23,706 nucleotides of DNA from IMG/VR virus record IMGVR_UViG_3300020057_000154, positions 1 to 23,706 of that record. One strand, given 5' to 3'. How positions within the stretch are numbered: the first letter of the stretch is position 1; each line of letters opens with the position of its first letter. Below, piece by piece: positions 6,512-13,295 of this stretch. This stretch comes from a virus. Both the position numbers and the translations under genes were made by a program. The notes beneath the pieces were generated by a model that worked only from the letters and a program-made list of their open reading frames with translations, searched no databases and was not told the DNA's origin.

Positions 6512-9043
6512 ATGTCACTTGTAGCAAAAGACATCCAGAATTTTAGAAGGCATCTCGTTGGGCTCAGCCTAACCAGCGACACCACTCTTACCGTTTTACA
6601 GCTGGACATGCTGGTTAGTAACACGGGGGCTACTGCCACAGTCACCGCGACACTTCCCGTTGCTACGGTCGGGATGGGCCTCACCGCCTCACGGCAAGCC
6701 GCCCACGCCTTTCGCCTGAAGCCCGCCACTGGCGGGTTCATCCTCGGCGGGGCGGTGAACGACTATCTGGAAATGATCTCTGCCGGCGAGGTGGTGCTGT
6801 ACTGCCACGCCGCGGGGACGTGGACGGTGGTTTCTGGCAGTGCTACTTGGCGTTTGCAGAACGGCCACAGCAGCGTTTCCGAGTACCTCGGCTTTTACAA
6901 CATCAAGGACTTCGGGGCGCTTCTTAACGGCATAGCCAACGACTCCCCTGCTGTAAATGCGGCGAATGATATGGGCCTTGCTAATAAACGGCCGGTGTTC
7001 TACCCGGCTGGGAATATTAAGGTCGATGACCCTGTCGTCATCAAAGCGCCGATGATCTGCGCTGGCGGTAACACGCCGCGAACTAACTGGGTGATACCGG
7101 AATCCGGCACACGCTTTGTCAATGGCGGCATCACCGGCTCTACGAGAAGCATTAGCGCGATCACTGTTGGCACTACCACAACCATAACAACGTCGGCAGC
7201 GCACGGGTTTACATCCGACGTCGTCGTGGGGCTGTCTGGGATCGTCGGGACCACGCAGCTTAATGGCGTCACTAATGAGATCGTTGTGACCTCGACCACG
7301 CAGTTCACCGTCAGGGACTTGGACTCTACCGGGTTCGGCGCGTGGGTGTCTGGCGGTACAGTGCAGTCCCTCCCAGGGGTGCTGACCGTTGCGTCGGGGT
7401 CGGCGGGAGCGGCTACGGCTCGTGGTTTTTACGTCCAAGGCGGCTTCGCTGTGGATGGTGCCGGGTACGCCTGCACGGGGTTCCACGCCACAGGGAACCT
7501 GACCGTAAACCTATTTTCGCGATTCCGCCTTGAGAATATCTTTGTCACTGGCTGCGTGTCCGGCTACGACCTCAATGGTTTCACCGGGGTTCTATCCAAC
7601 TGCTACGCCTTGCTGAACACAGCCGTTGGGTTGACCCTTCGTACGGCGAACTCTGTGCAGGTCATTGGCGGTGAGTATGTCCCCGCTGACCTGGCAACAA
7701 GCTGGGGAGTGAAGGTTATCTCTGCCGAGCAGCTAAAGTTCATCGGTGCAAACATTCAGGGCCAACCGGATTGGCTTGGAAACGGCATTGATGTTGCGGA
7801 GGGCTGCAACCAGGTTTCCATCTCAGCGTACTTTGAGCACATGGCAGGCACTGCTTCGGTTGTCGGCTACCACGCACGGATTGGCGGTATAAACCGATAC
7901 GGCGGCCCGCCGACTAACCTGCTGGAAAACTGCACGCAGGGCGTGTACTTCACTGACAGCTTTTCGAATGCCAGCATTGCTTCAGCATCCGTGTACGGCA
8001 GTCTCGGCCCGCGAGTTTACCTGGGCAACGTCACTGGCGTTGACCTTGGGTCTATGGCGATGGTTACGAAGGGCCTGGAGGTAAGCGAGTATGCAAACGA
8101 CATCAGCGGCGCAATGGTGTCTACGGCTATCCTTCGGGGCGCGACAACAGCGCCCAACAACTACCCCCAATCGTTAATGATTGCCGACGCTTCGGGAAAG
8201 GTCGGACGACCGGCGTTGTCGTACCTTCCGAATCCAAGCGCCGTGGGGTCAGTCGGGGCGGCGATTCGGGGCTACCAATCGGTTAACCCAGGCTCGGGCA
8301 TAACGGTTGCTGCAGAGACGGCGATCAGCCGCGACGGGAAGTCGTCTATCAGGATCACAAGGGACGCTGCACAGGTTGGCACGTTCTCACGATGCAGCTT
8401 CTTCCCGTTTGGGCAGGATGATCTGATTACCCAAAAGGGCACGGCGATCCTTACGGGGTGGATCTACGTTCCCACCGGGGTTGACGGCACACCGAATGAC
8501 GCTTTTAAACAGAACGGAAACGCGAATCTGCGCTGGCCGAGAGTTGGGTTTGAGTTTGACGACGGTGCATTAAAGACTAGTCATTACGCACTGTCTGGCG
8601 GCTCTGGCGCTTCCTTAACGGGCTACTACAACTTGAGCGGCTGGACCCGGTTTTTTTGCTTTAAGCCGATAGCTGACTTTGGCGTCATCACGCGACTGGG
8701 CTGGTCGGTAATGCCGATTGACGATCAGGCTCCGGTAATCAGCGGGGCAGGGCAAAGCCACAGCGTCTACATCGCTGACGTTTCTCTGTGCGTCTCACCG
8801 CAGTCGTGGGCGGATGTGATGGCGGGTCGGTTCAGCCTCGCCCATGAAGCCGGGATATTCATTGGCCGCAACTTCATGGTGGCCGATTCTGCCGCGCCCA
8901 CCAACGTAAACACCTACTGGCTAAAGGGCGACCGGGTACTCAATACCGGGGTAGTTGCTGGCGGCTCGCCGGGTTGGGTGTGTACGACCTCTGGGGCAGG
9001 CGGAACGGCAGTGTTCAAGACGGAAGCAACGGTGGCCGCATGA
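6512..9043 (+). CDS. Tailspike, pectate-lyase-like beta-helix protein
   Basis: Probable receptor-binding tailspike of 843 residues, likely trimeric and possibly able to cleave surface polysaccharide. Residues 37-113 form a beta domain shared with the upstream protein. Residues 128-172 carry the classic pectate-lyase-3 entry (YNIKDFGALLNGIANDSPAV then PVFYPAGNIKV). Residues about 213-286 look like an inserted FCCH-type beta module (AAHGFTSDVVVGLSGIVGTT, then QLNG and SGGTV). A right-handed beta-helix follows (about 290-580). The C-terminal third looks like a carbohydrate-binding beta-sandwich and ends with GDRVLNTGVVAGGSPGWVCT, a terminal motif seen in phage tailspikes. A GAGG lies upstream of the ATG. 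Enzyme specificity cannot be read from the sequence. The gene lies before the capsid gene instead of after the tail tip. Confidence 0.82.
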   Translation: MSLVAKDIQNFRRHLVGLSLTSDTTLTVLQLDMLVSNTGATATVTATLPVATVGMGLTASRQAAHAFRLKPATGGFILGGAVNDYLEMISAGEVVLYCHAAGTWTVVSGSATWRLQNGHSSVSEYLGFYNIKDFGALLNGIANDSPAVNAANDMGLANKRPVFYPAGNIKVDDPVVIKAPMICAGGNTPRTNWVIPESGTRFVNGGITGSTRSISAITVGTTTTITTSAAHGFTSDVVVGLSGIVGTTQLNGVTNEIVVTSTTQFTVRDLDSTGFGAWVSGGTVQSLPGVLTVASGSAGAATARGFYVQGGFAVDGAGYACTGFHATGNLTVNLFSRFRLENIFVTGCVSGYDLNGFTGVLSNCYALLNTAVGLTLRTANSVQVIGGEYVPADLATSWGVKVISAEQLKFIGANIQGQPDWLGNGIDVAEGCNQVSISAYFEHMAGTASVVGYHARIGGINRYGGPPTNLLENCTQGVYFTDSFSNASIASASVYGSLGPRVYLGNVTGVDLGSMAMVTKGLEVSEYANDISGAMVSTAILRGATTAPNNYPQSLMIADASGKVGRPALSYLPNPSAVGSVGAAIRGYQSVNPGSGITVAAETAISRDGKSSIRITRDAAQVGTFSRCSFFPFGQDDLITQKGTAILTGWIYVPTGVDGTPNDAFKQNGNANLRWPRVGFEFDDGALKTSHYALSGGSGASLTGYYNLSGWTRFFCFKPIADFGVITRLGWSVMPIDDQAPVISGAGQSHSVYIADVSLCVSPQSWADVMAGRFSLAHEAGIFIGRNFMVADSAAPTNVNTYWLKGDRVLNTGVVAGGSPGWVCTTSGAGGTAVFKTEATVAA

Positions 9044-9045
9044 AC

Positions 9046-9074
9046 GCGTTAATAGCCGCACCCGTTATTAACGC
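9046..9074. other. Inverted repeat between tailspike and capsid genes
   Basis: GCGTTAATA (9046-9054) and its exact reverse complement TATTAACGC (9066-9074) flank an 11-base spacer. The repeat starts just after the tailspike stop codon and lies 25 bases before the capsid ribosome binding site. There is no T-run after it, so a simple intrinsic terminator is unlikely. It could be a protein-binding operator or an RNA hairpin separating expression of the two genes. Confidence 0.45.
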
Positions 9075-9099
9075 CGCCCAGTAATGCACGGAAAGTCTT

Positions 9100-9104
9100 A
9101 GGAG
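9100..9104 (+). promoter_or_regulatory. Ribosome binding site of protease-capsid gene
   Basis: AGGAG lies five bases before the ATG at 9110. It is one of the better ribosome binding sites in the window and fixes this start. Confidence 0.8.
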
Positions 9105-9109
9105 TAGTC

Positions 9110-11146
9110 ATGCCAGACGGTTCAAAGCGATCAATCAAGGGCGAGCAGACGCGGACGTTCCGACTGGAGCGAGCGGCTGACCCCAAGCAATTCACAGCAG
9201 CACTTTCGAGCGAGTTGCCGGTAGAGCGGTGGTTTGGCTCAGAGGTACTGCGTCACTCTGCCGAGTCCGTGAACATGGACCGGGCCTCACGCGGTCTGCC
9301 GCTGCTGTTCAACCACGACACCAGCCTGCCCATCGGCCGGGCGCGGAACGTGCGCTTGGATGGCAACAAGCTGCGGGCCGAGATCGACTTCTCGCCCAAC
9401 TCAGAACTCGGCAGGCAGATGGCCGCTGATGTCGAGGGCGGGTTCCTCGACGAGGTCTCCATCCGCTACAGCATCGACGAGTACGAAACGACCACTGACA
9501 AGGCGGGGCAAGACACCGTCACCATCACGCGCTGGACGCCGCTTGAAGCGTCCATCGCCCCAGTACCGGCTGACCACACGGTCGGCATCGGCAGGAGCCG
9601 GGATTCCGGCAAGCAACCCAAGGAGAGACTCATGGACGACGAGAAAGATACCGGCGACGCCGGTTCGACGGCCGGTAATCTGGCTGTCGTCACGGAGTTG
9701 CGCGGCAAGCGCAAGGCCGACGAAGAGCGGGGCGCCAAGAATGCCATCAAGGGCGAGCGGGAGCGCCTCGCGGAGCTGAACGACATCTTCGGGTCGGTCG
9801 ATACCCGCTTCCGTGGTGACGACTTCGATTCACTTCGCGAGAAGTGCATCGTGGACGGCATCCGGGCTGATGGCGCTCGCAAGCTGCTGCTTGACCTGAT
9901 CCAGGGCAACCTGCCGGAGCAGACCCCCTCGACGCGTCAGGTGGCTGACGACATCAACGGTGGGACTCGCGGCCGCGATCCGTTCGTGACGGCGGGTAAG
10001 GACGGCGGGGACAAGATGGTTGAGGGCATTTCCCGCTCCATCGAGGTTCGCGCCGGCCTGGTCGACAAGGCAGAAGCCGCCAAAGACTCTGGGAGCGAGT
10101 ACAAGGGCCTGTCCATGGTTGAGCTGGCCCGGGCGTTCGCCCTGCGTCAGGGCATGAACGTGCGCGGCCTGTCGCCCTACCAGATGCTGGGCGTGGTCCT
10201 GAAGGGTGGCGGGCGCCGCGATATCGGCTCTGGTACGGAGGACTTCACCGGCATCCTGGCCAACGTCTCCAGCAAGAGCCTGCTCAAGGGCTGGGAGACC
10301 GCTGCCACGACCTACCGCCAGTGGGTTCGGATCGGCAACCTGTCCGATTTCAAGCGGGCGAACCGGACGGGTCTGTCCGGCATGGCGCTGCTTGACGAAG
10401 TACCGGAAAGCGCTGAGTACAAATACGGCAAGCCCTCGGATCGGACTGAGTACATCACGGCTATCAAGTACGGCAAGCTCTTCAGCATCTCGCGTGAGGC
10501 CCTGGTCAACGACGACCTGAACGCCTTCACTCAGGTGCCGATGATGATGGGCCGGGCTGCTGACCTGACCATCAACAAGGCGGTCTATGACTCGCTGACC
10601 AGTGCCTCTGGCCTTGGGCCGACGTTGAATCAGGACGCCGTCGCCTTGTTCAATTCTGCGACCCACGGCAACTATGACGCCACGTCTGGTGGCATCACGG
10701 TGCTGAACCTCGAAGTGGGCCGGGGAAAGATGGCATTGCAGGCTGATCCGACCAATGCCATGCCTCTGAACATCGTCCCCCGGTACCTGCTGGTGCCGTC
10801 GGCGTTGACTTCAGCGGCACGGGTGCTGGTGGCCAGCGAGAAGGACCCTGTGGGTTCCACTGGTGCTATCGGTGGGGCGACCACGCCCAACCAGTTCTAC
10901 AACGCCTTCACGGTAATTTCCGAGGCCTACCTGGACGGTCGGACCAATGGCGCCACGGCGTGGTACCTGCTGGGCGATCAGAACATGACCGACACCTACG
11001 AGGTCGGCTTCCTGAACGGTCAGCAGACTCCTTACCTGGAGTCGAAGAACGGCTGGGACGTTGACGGCGTTGAGTACAAGGTGCGGATCGAGGCCGGCGT
11101 GGCCGCTCTCGACTTCCGTGGCGTGTACCGCAAGAGAGGCGCGTAA
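9110..11146 (+). CDS. Prohead protease / major capsid protein fusion
   Basis: A 678-residue polyprotein. Residues 1-165 are a prohead maturation protease: His69 in LPLLFNHD and Ser117 in DEVSIRYS are the expected catalytic residues, and WTPLEASIAPVPAD (142-155) is the usual C-terminal signature. Residues about 175-300 are charged and helical, fitting a scaffolding/delta domain. Residues about 360-678 are the major capsid protein, of the Mu gpT-like group within the HK97 fold (SDFKRANRTGLSGMALLDEV, then KYGKLFSISREALVNDDLNA and AVALFNSATHGN). Self-cleavage between the parts during head maturation is expected from the family. An internal start at 9632 may supply extra capsid subunits. Downstream lie two hairpins and the decoration gene. 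Confidence 0.9.
   Translation: MPDGSKRSIKGEQTRTFRLERAADPKQFTAALSSELPVERWFGSEVLRHSAESVNMDRASRGLPLLFNHDTSLPIGRARNVRLDGNKLRAEIDFSPNSELGRQMAADVEGGFLDEVSIRYSIDEYETTTDKAGQDTVTITRWTPLEASIAPVPADHTVGIGRSRDSGKQPKERLMDDEKDTGDAGSTAGNLAVVTELRGKRKADEERGAKNAIKGERERLAELNDIFGSVDTRFRGDDFDSLREKCIVDGIRADGARKLLLDLIQGNLPEQTPSTRQVADDINGGTRGRDPFVTAGKDGGDKMVEGISRSIEVRAGLVDKAEAAKDSGSEYKGLSMVELARAFALRQGMNVRGLSPYQMLGVVLKGGGRRDIGSGTEDFTGILANVSSKSLLKGWETAATTYRQWVRIGNLSDFKRANRTGLSGMALLDEVPESAEYKYGKPSDRTEYITAIKYGKLFSISREALVNDDLNAFTQVPMMMGRAADLTINKAVYDSLTSASGLGPTLNQDAVALFNSATHGNYDATSGGITVLNLEVGRGKMALQADPTNAMPLNIVPRYLLVPSALTSAARVLVASEKDPVGSTGAIGGATTPNQFYNAFTVISEAYLDGRTNGATAWYLLGDQNMTDTYEVGFLNGQQTPYLESKNGWDVDGVEYKVRIEAGVAALDFRGVYRKRGA
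9620..9625 (+). promoter_or_regulatory. Internal ribosome binding site inside the protease-capsid gene
   Basis: AAGGAG lies six bases before an in-frame ATG at 9632 (codon 175), just where the protease domain ends. Spacing and match are near ideal, better than at many gene starts in this window. Confidence 0.6.
9632..11146 (+). CDS. Putative separately translated scaffold-capsid product from an internal start
   Basis: In-frame initiation at ATG 9632 would give a 504-residue protein starting MDDEKDTGDAG, with the helical scaffold-like region and the whole capsid domain but no protease. The start lies exactly at the protease boundary and has a strong ribosome binding site (AAGGAG, six-base spacing). 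Lambda uses the same device: Nu3 scaffold is made from an internal start within the C protease gene. A capsid needs hundreds of shell subunits but few proteases, so such a product would solve the stoichiometry problem of a fusion gene. This is an inference from the sequence; expression is not shown. Confidence 0.5.
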   Translation: MDDEKDTGDAGSTAGNLAVVTELRGKRKADEERGAKNAIKGERERLAELNDIFGSVDTRFRGDDFDSLREKCIVDGIRADGARKLLLDLIQGNLPEQTPSTRQVADDINGGTRGRDPFVTAGKDGGDKMVEGISRSIEVRAGLVDKAEAAKDSGSEYKGLSMVELARAFALRQGMNVRGLSPYQMLGVVLKGGGRRDIGSGTEDFTGILANVSSKSLLKGWETAATTYRQWVRIGNLSDFKRANRTGLSGMALLDEVPESAEYKYGKPSDRTEYITAIKYGKLFSISREALVNDDLNAFTQVPMMMGRAADLTINKAVYDSLTSASGLGPTLNQDAVALFNSATHGNYDATSGGITVLNLEVGRGKMALQADPTNAMPLNIVPRYLLVPSALTSAARVLVASEKDPVGSTGAIGGATTPNQFYNAFTVISEAYLDGRTNGATAWYLLGDQNMTDTYEVGFLNGQQTPYLESKNGWDVDGVEYKVRIEAGVAALDFRGVYRKRGA

Positions 11147-11160
11147 GCGCGAGCAAGGTG

Positions 11161-11174
11161 GCCCGATAACGGGC
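11161..11174. other. Small hairpin after the capsid gene
   Basis: GCCCG ATAA CGGGC forms a five-pair stem with a four-base loop, 15 bases after the capsid stop codon. It precedes a stronger hairpin and may stabilise the capsid mRNA 3' end. Confidence 0.4.
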
Positions 11175-11190
11175 TGCTGGGTGATGTAGT

Positions 11191-11212
11191 GGGGGGCTGG
11201 AAACGGCCCCCC
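11191..11212 (+). terminator. GC-rich hairpin after the capsid gene (weak or partial terminator)
   Basis: GGGGGGC (11191-11197) pairs with GCCCCCC (11206-11212) across an eight-base loop. It lies between the capsid and decoration genes. The following bases (TATTCCAAAA) are not a T-run, so it may attenuate transcription or block 3' exonucleases rather than stop the polymerase fully. Head genes often show such a step-down after the capsid. Confidence 0.5.
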
Positions 11213-11238
11213 TATTCCAAAACGCAAGGAGAAATACG

Positions 11239-11607
11239 ATGCCTTTGGTAGGAAATGGAAAGAGGATGAACGTCACCCTGTCGGGTACGGTCGTCAAAGA
11301 TACGGTTTTCGCGGCTGCGGCTGGCGGGTTCGCTGGCATCTACATGAAAAGCGGCGTGAGCGGTGCCGTGGTGCCGGTGGCCCTTGAGGGCACTTTTACG
11401 CTGTCAACGGCCACCACGGCCGCAGCGACCAAGGTGTTTGCCGTGATGGACTGCATTTATGCCGTCATTGCGACGGGTGCCATCACCAACGCCCGGGCGA
11501 CGGGGACGGCTGTGCCTTTGGGCTTCAACGCCGGCGCTGCGACCACCAGCGCCGCCGGTGCCCAGGTGGTGCAGGTCAGGCTGGCCCGGTTCGGTTCGGC
11601 GGCGTAA
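11239..11607 (+). CDS. Head decoration/stabilisation protein, DUF2190-like
   Basis: A 122-residue beta-rich, Ala/Gly/Thr-rich protein. The pattern (VVKDTVFAAAAGGFAGIYMK, VVPVALEGTFTLSTAT, then ATGTAVPLGFN) resembles DUF2190 capsid cement proteins, in which small beta domains sit on the capsid surface. It follows the capsid gene directly and has a good ribosome binding site (AAGGAG before the ATG). Like other decoration genes it follows the strong hairpin, so its transcript level may differ from that of the capsid. Confidence 0.72.
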   Translation: MPLVGNGKRMNVTLSGTVVKDTVFAAAAGGFAGIYMKSGVSGAVVPVALEGTFTLSTATTAAATKVFAVMDCIYAVIATGAITNARATGTAVPLGFNAGAATTSAAGAQVVQVRLARFGSAA

Positions 11608-11913
11608 ATGGCCGCCACGCTACTCGCGCAGATCTCCGCAGACCTGGCTGGCAAGTACGACGCCACGTTCGGGTTTGCGGAGTCCGTCACCGGGCCCACC
11701 GGCGTCTTTCTGGGGATCTTCAGCAATGAATATCTTCAGGCGGACGCCGGTGGGTTCGTGGGCGTGAGCTCGAGTAGCCCGCTGCTGCGTTGTCGTGACG
11801 CGGATGCCTTGAGCAAGGGCGACTTCGTGACGGTGCGCACCCAGCAGTACCAGGTGGTTGAGATCCGGCCGGACGGGTATGGCGAGACGTTTCTCAGGCT
11901 GCAGAAGGCATGA
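11608..11913 (+). CDS. Head-tail joining protein, gpFII-like
   Basis: A 101-residue protein whose ATG directly follows the previous stop codon. The C-terminal half (SKGDFVTVRTQQYQVVEIRP, then DGYGETFLRLQKA) has the beta-strand pattern of small head-tail joining proteins in lambda-type phages, which cap the portal and bind the tail tube. The position between decoration protein and tail terminator fits. It overlaps the next gene by four bases (ATGA). No clear ribosome binding site is present, so translation is probably coupled to the upstream gene. Confidence 0.62.
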   Translation: MAATLLAQISADLAGKYDATFGFAESVTGPTGVFLGIFSNEYLQADAGGFVGVSSSSPLLRCRDADALSKGDFVTVRTQQYQVVEIRPDGYGETFLRLQKA

Positions 11914-12362
11914 GCCACGTTCGCCAGAACGTACGGACGGCGGCGGCGGCGGCGGTGACTAACCTCGCCACCACCGGCACGCGGGTATTCATGTCTCGGA
12001 CGTTGCCGTTGAGGCAGGGCGACTTCCCCTGTCTCGCGGTCTACGCCCGGGCTGATGCCCCTGACTACAGTGACTCAACGATGGGTGTGCAGCAGCTGGT
12101 CCCCCGAACGATTGAACTGCATGTGCAGGGCTTCGTGAAGGAACTCGACGACGAGGACATCGAGGACACGCTGGACGACATCGCGGAGGAGGTCGAGACG
12201 GCCCTGTTCGCGGCGTTCCCCTTCGCCAACGCTTACGGCATGACGCTGGGCGAGCAGACGCTACAGGTGGATACCTCTGGGGATGAGTCCCTGGGGGTGA
12301 TCGACATGGTTTTTAACGTGCTGTACCGGACCGCTGAAGGCGCCCCCGGGACGGCTGTCTAG
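11910..12362 (+). CDS. Tail terminator protein, gpU-like
   Basis: A 150-residue protein with an N-terminal helix (ending in TNLATTGTRVFMSR), a central acidic helix (KELDDEDIEDTLDDIAEEVE) and flanking strands (RTIELHVQGFV, GVIDMVFNVLYRT). This alpha/beta layout and the location before the tail tube match the minor tail protein U/Z-type terminators that stop tail polymerisation and join it to the head. It starts at an ATGA overlap with the preceding gene. Confidence 0.65.
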   Translation: MSHVRQNVRTAAAAAVTNLATTGTRVFMSRTLPLRQGDFPCLAVYARADAPDYSDSTMGVQQLVPRTIELHVQGFVKELDDEDIEDTLDDIAEEVETALFAAFPFANAYGMTLGEQTLQVDTSGDESLGVIDMVFNVLYRTAEGAPGTAV

Positions 12363-12376
12363 GTAAGGAGAGCAAT

Positions 12377-12817
12377 ATGGCTACGGTTGCAGTTCGAGGG
12401 TGTGCGGGCAAGATTTTTGCTGGCAGCGTGCTGACGGCTACTGGTGCGACGGCTGAAGTCGCCGAGGTCACGGAGTGGAGCTTTGAGAGCACGGCAGAGC
12501 AGCTCGATGCGTCGTACATGGGAGCCTGCACGAAAGAGTTCGTGGCGGGGCCGGTGGAGACCCAAGTGCAGCTGACCTGTAACTGGGCGCAGAACCCGGT
12601 CGCTAGTGCTGACGCGGAGCAGGTACTCCTGGCCGCGGTTGGGACCAACGTCAAGCTGGTGCTATTCCCGGCCGGCACTACGACTGGGTTCCGGAAGTAC
12701 ACCGCTCTGAGCGCCCTGATCCAGTCGGTACGGATCGGTGCGGCGGTGCAGGGCTTCGTCACCGCTTCGATGGGGCTGTTCGTCAACGGGACTATTACCG
12801 CTGGCACGGCCACCTGA
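12377..12817 (+). CDS. Major tail tube protein
   Basis: A 146-residue protein with alternating strands typical of siphovirus tube subunits: AEVTEWSFESTAEQLDASYM near residues 33-52, VETQVQLTCNW, VKLVLFPAGTT, and a C-terminal ASMGLFVNGTITAG. The acidic TEWSFES..E strand is common in these proteins. It has a good ribosome binding site (AAGGAG) and precedes the frameshifted chaperone gene, which is the standard position of the tube gene. No extra Ig-like domain is appended, unlike lambda gpV. Confidence 0.75.
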   Translation: MATVAVRGCAGKIFAGSVLTATGATAEVAEVTEWSFESTAEQLDASYMGACTKEFVAGPVETQVQLTCNWAQNPVASADAEQVLLAAVGTNVKLVLFPAGTTTGFRKYTALSALIQSVRIGAAVQGFVTASMGLFVNGTITAGTAT

Positions 12818-13152
12818 TGAGCAGCTTCGCTTCACAAGTGGGTCGGGCCTACGCCGGACGGCAGGCGCGCACGGTCAGGGTGCCGGAGTGGGATCTCACC
12901 ATCCATGTGTTTCCTATCACCCTGGGCCAGCTCTCCCGGATCCAGGAGGAGACGGACCCGATGAAGCGGCTCGTGCGCATCATCATGGTGCGGGCCAAGA
13001 AGGAGGACGGCGAGCCGCTCTTCGACTTGGAGGACGCTGAAGCTTTGGTGGCGAAAGGCGTCGGGGACTACGGCCCGGACGTGGTCATGCGGGTGTGTGC
13101 TGAACTGGGTGACGTGGAGTTTCCAGACGAGGCCCAAGCCGAAAAAAACTGA
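12817..13152 (+). CDS. Tail assembly chaperone, gpG-like (short form)
   Basis: A 111-residue protein, helical in its second half (PITLGQLSRIQEETDPMKRL, then VRIIMVRAKKEDGEPLFDLE). The position between tail tube and tape measure is that of lambda gpG, which coats the tape measure during tail assembly. It overlaps the tube gene by one base (TGATG). Its last codons sit in a run of seven A and form the slippery heptamer, so a fraction of ribosomes make the longer gpGT form. Confidence 0.8.
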   Translation: MSSFASQVGRAYAGRQARTVRVPEWDLTIHVFPITLGQLSRIQEETDPMKRLVRIIMVRAKKEDGEPLFDLEDAEALVAKGVGDYGPDVVMRVCAELGDVEFPDEAQAEKN

Positions 13153-13295
13153 GGGAGGATCCGCTGCGCCTGCAGATGCACGACTTAGGTGGGCTTCTGC
13201 ACAAGACAATCGGCGAGATGGAGTTAATGCCGGTTGAGGAGTTTTTAGGGTGGCAGGCATGGTGGCGGATCCGGCATGACAGATCGAACAATTGA
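12817..13295 (+). CDS. Tail assembly chaperone, gpGT-like -1 frameshift product
   Basis: A -1 shift at A AAA AAC (13143-13149) joins the 111 residues of the short form to 48 more, read from 13149 to the TGA at 13293-13295, giving 159 residues. The added segment (LREDPLRLQMHDLGGLLHKT, then IGEMELMPVEEFLGWQAWWR) has the E-L-M-P..E...W pattern of T domains, which bind the tape measure and tail tube. No separate start with a good ribosome binding site serves this segment. Its end overlaps the tape-measure start by 20 bases. Both the slippery site and the T-like peptide are seen directly; the shift is inferred. Confidence 0.85.
13143..13149 (+). promoter_or_regulatory. -1 programmed frameshift site A AAA AAC
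   Basis: The heptamer is in the correct phase (codons GAA AAA AAC TGA) and the zero-frame stop follows at once, which favours slippage. A weak six-pair stem TGCAGA/TCTGCA (13171-13176 with 13196-13201) lies 21 bases downstream and may or may not contribute. Confidence 0.85.

Noticed and set aside
13171-13201. A strong stimulatory hairpin for the frameshift
   Set aside because: Only six pairs with a 19-base loop at a distance of 21 bases; too weak to claim as a functional element.
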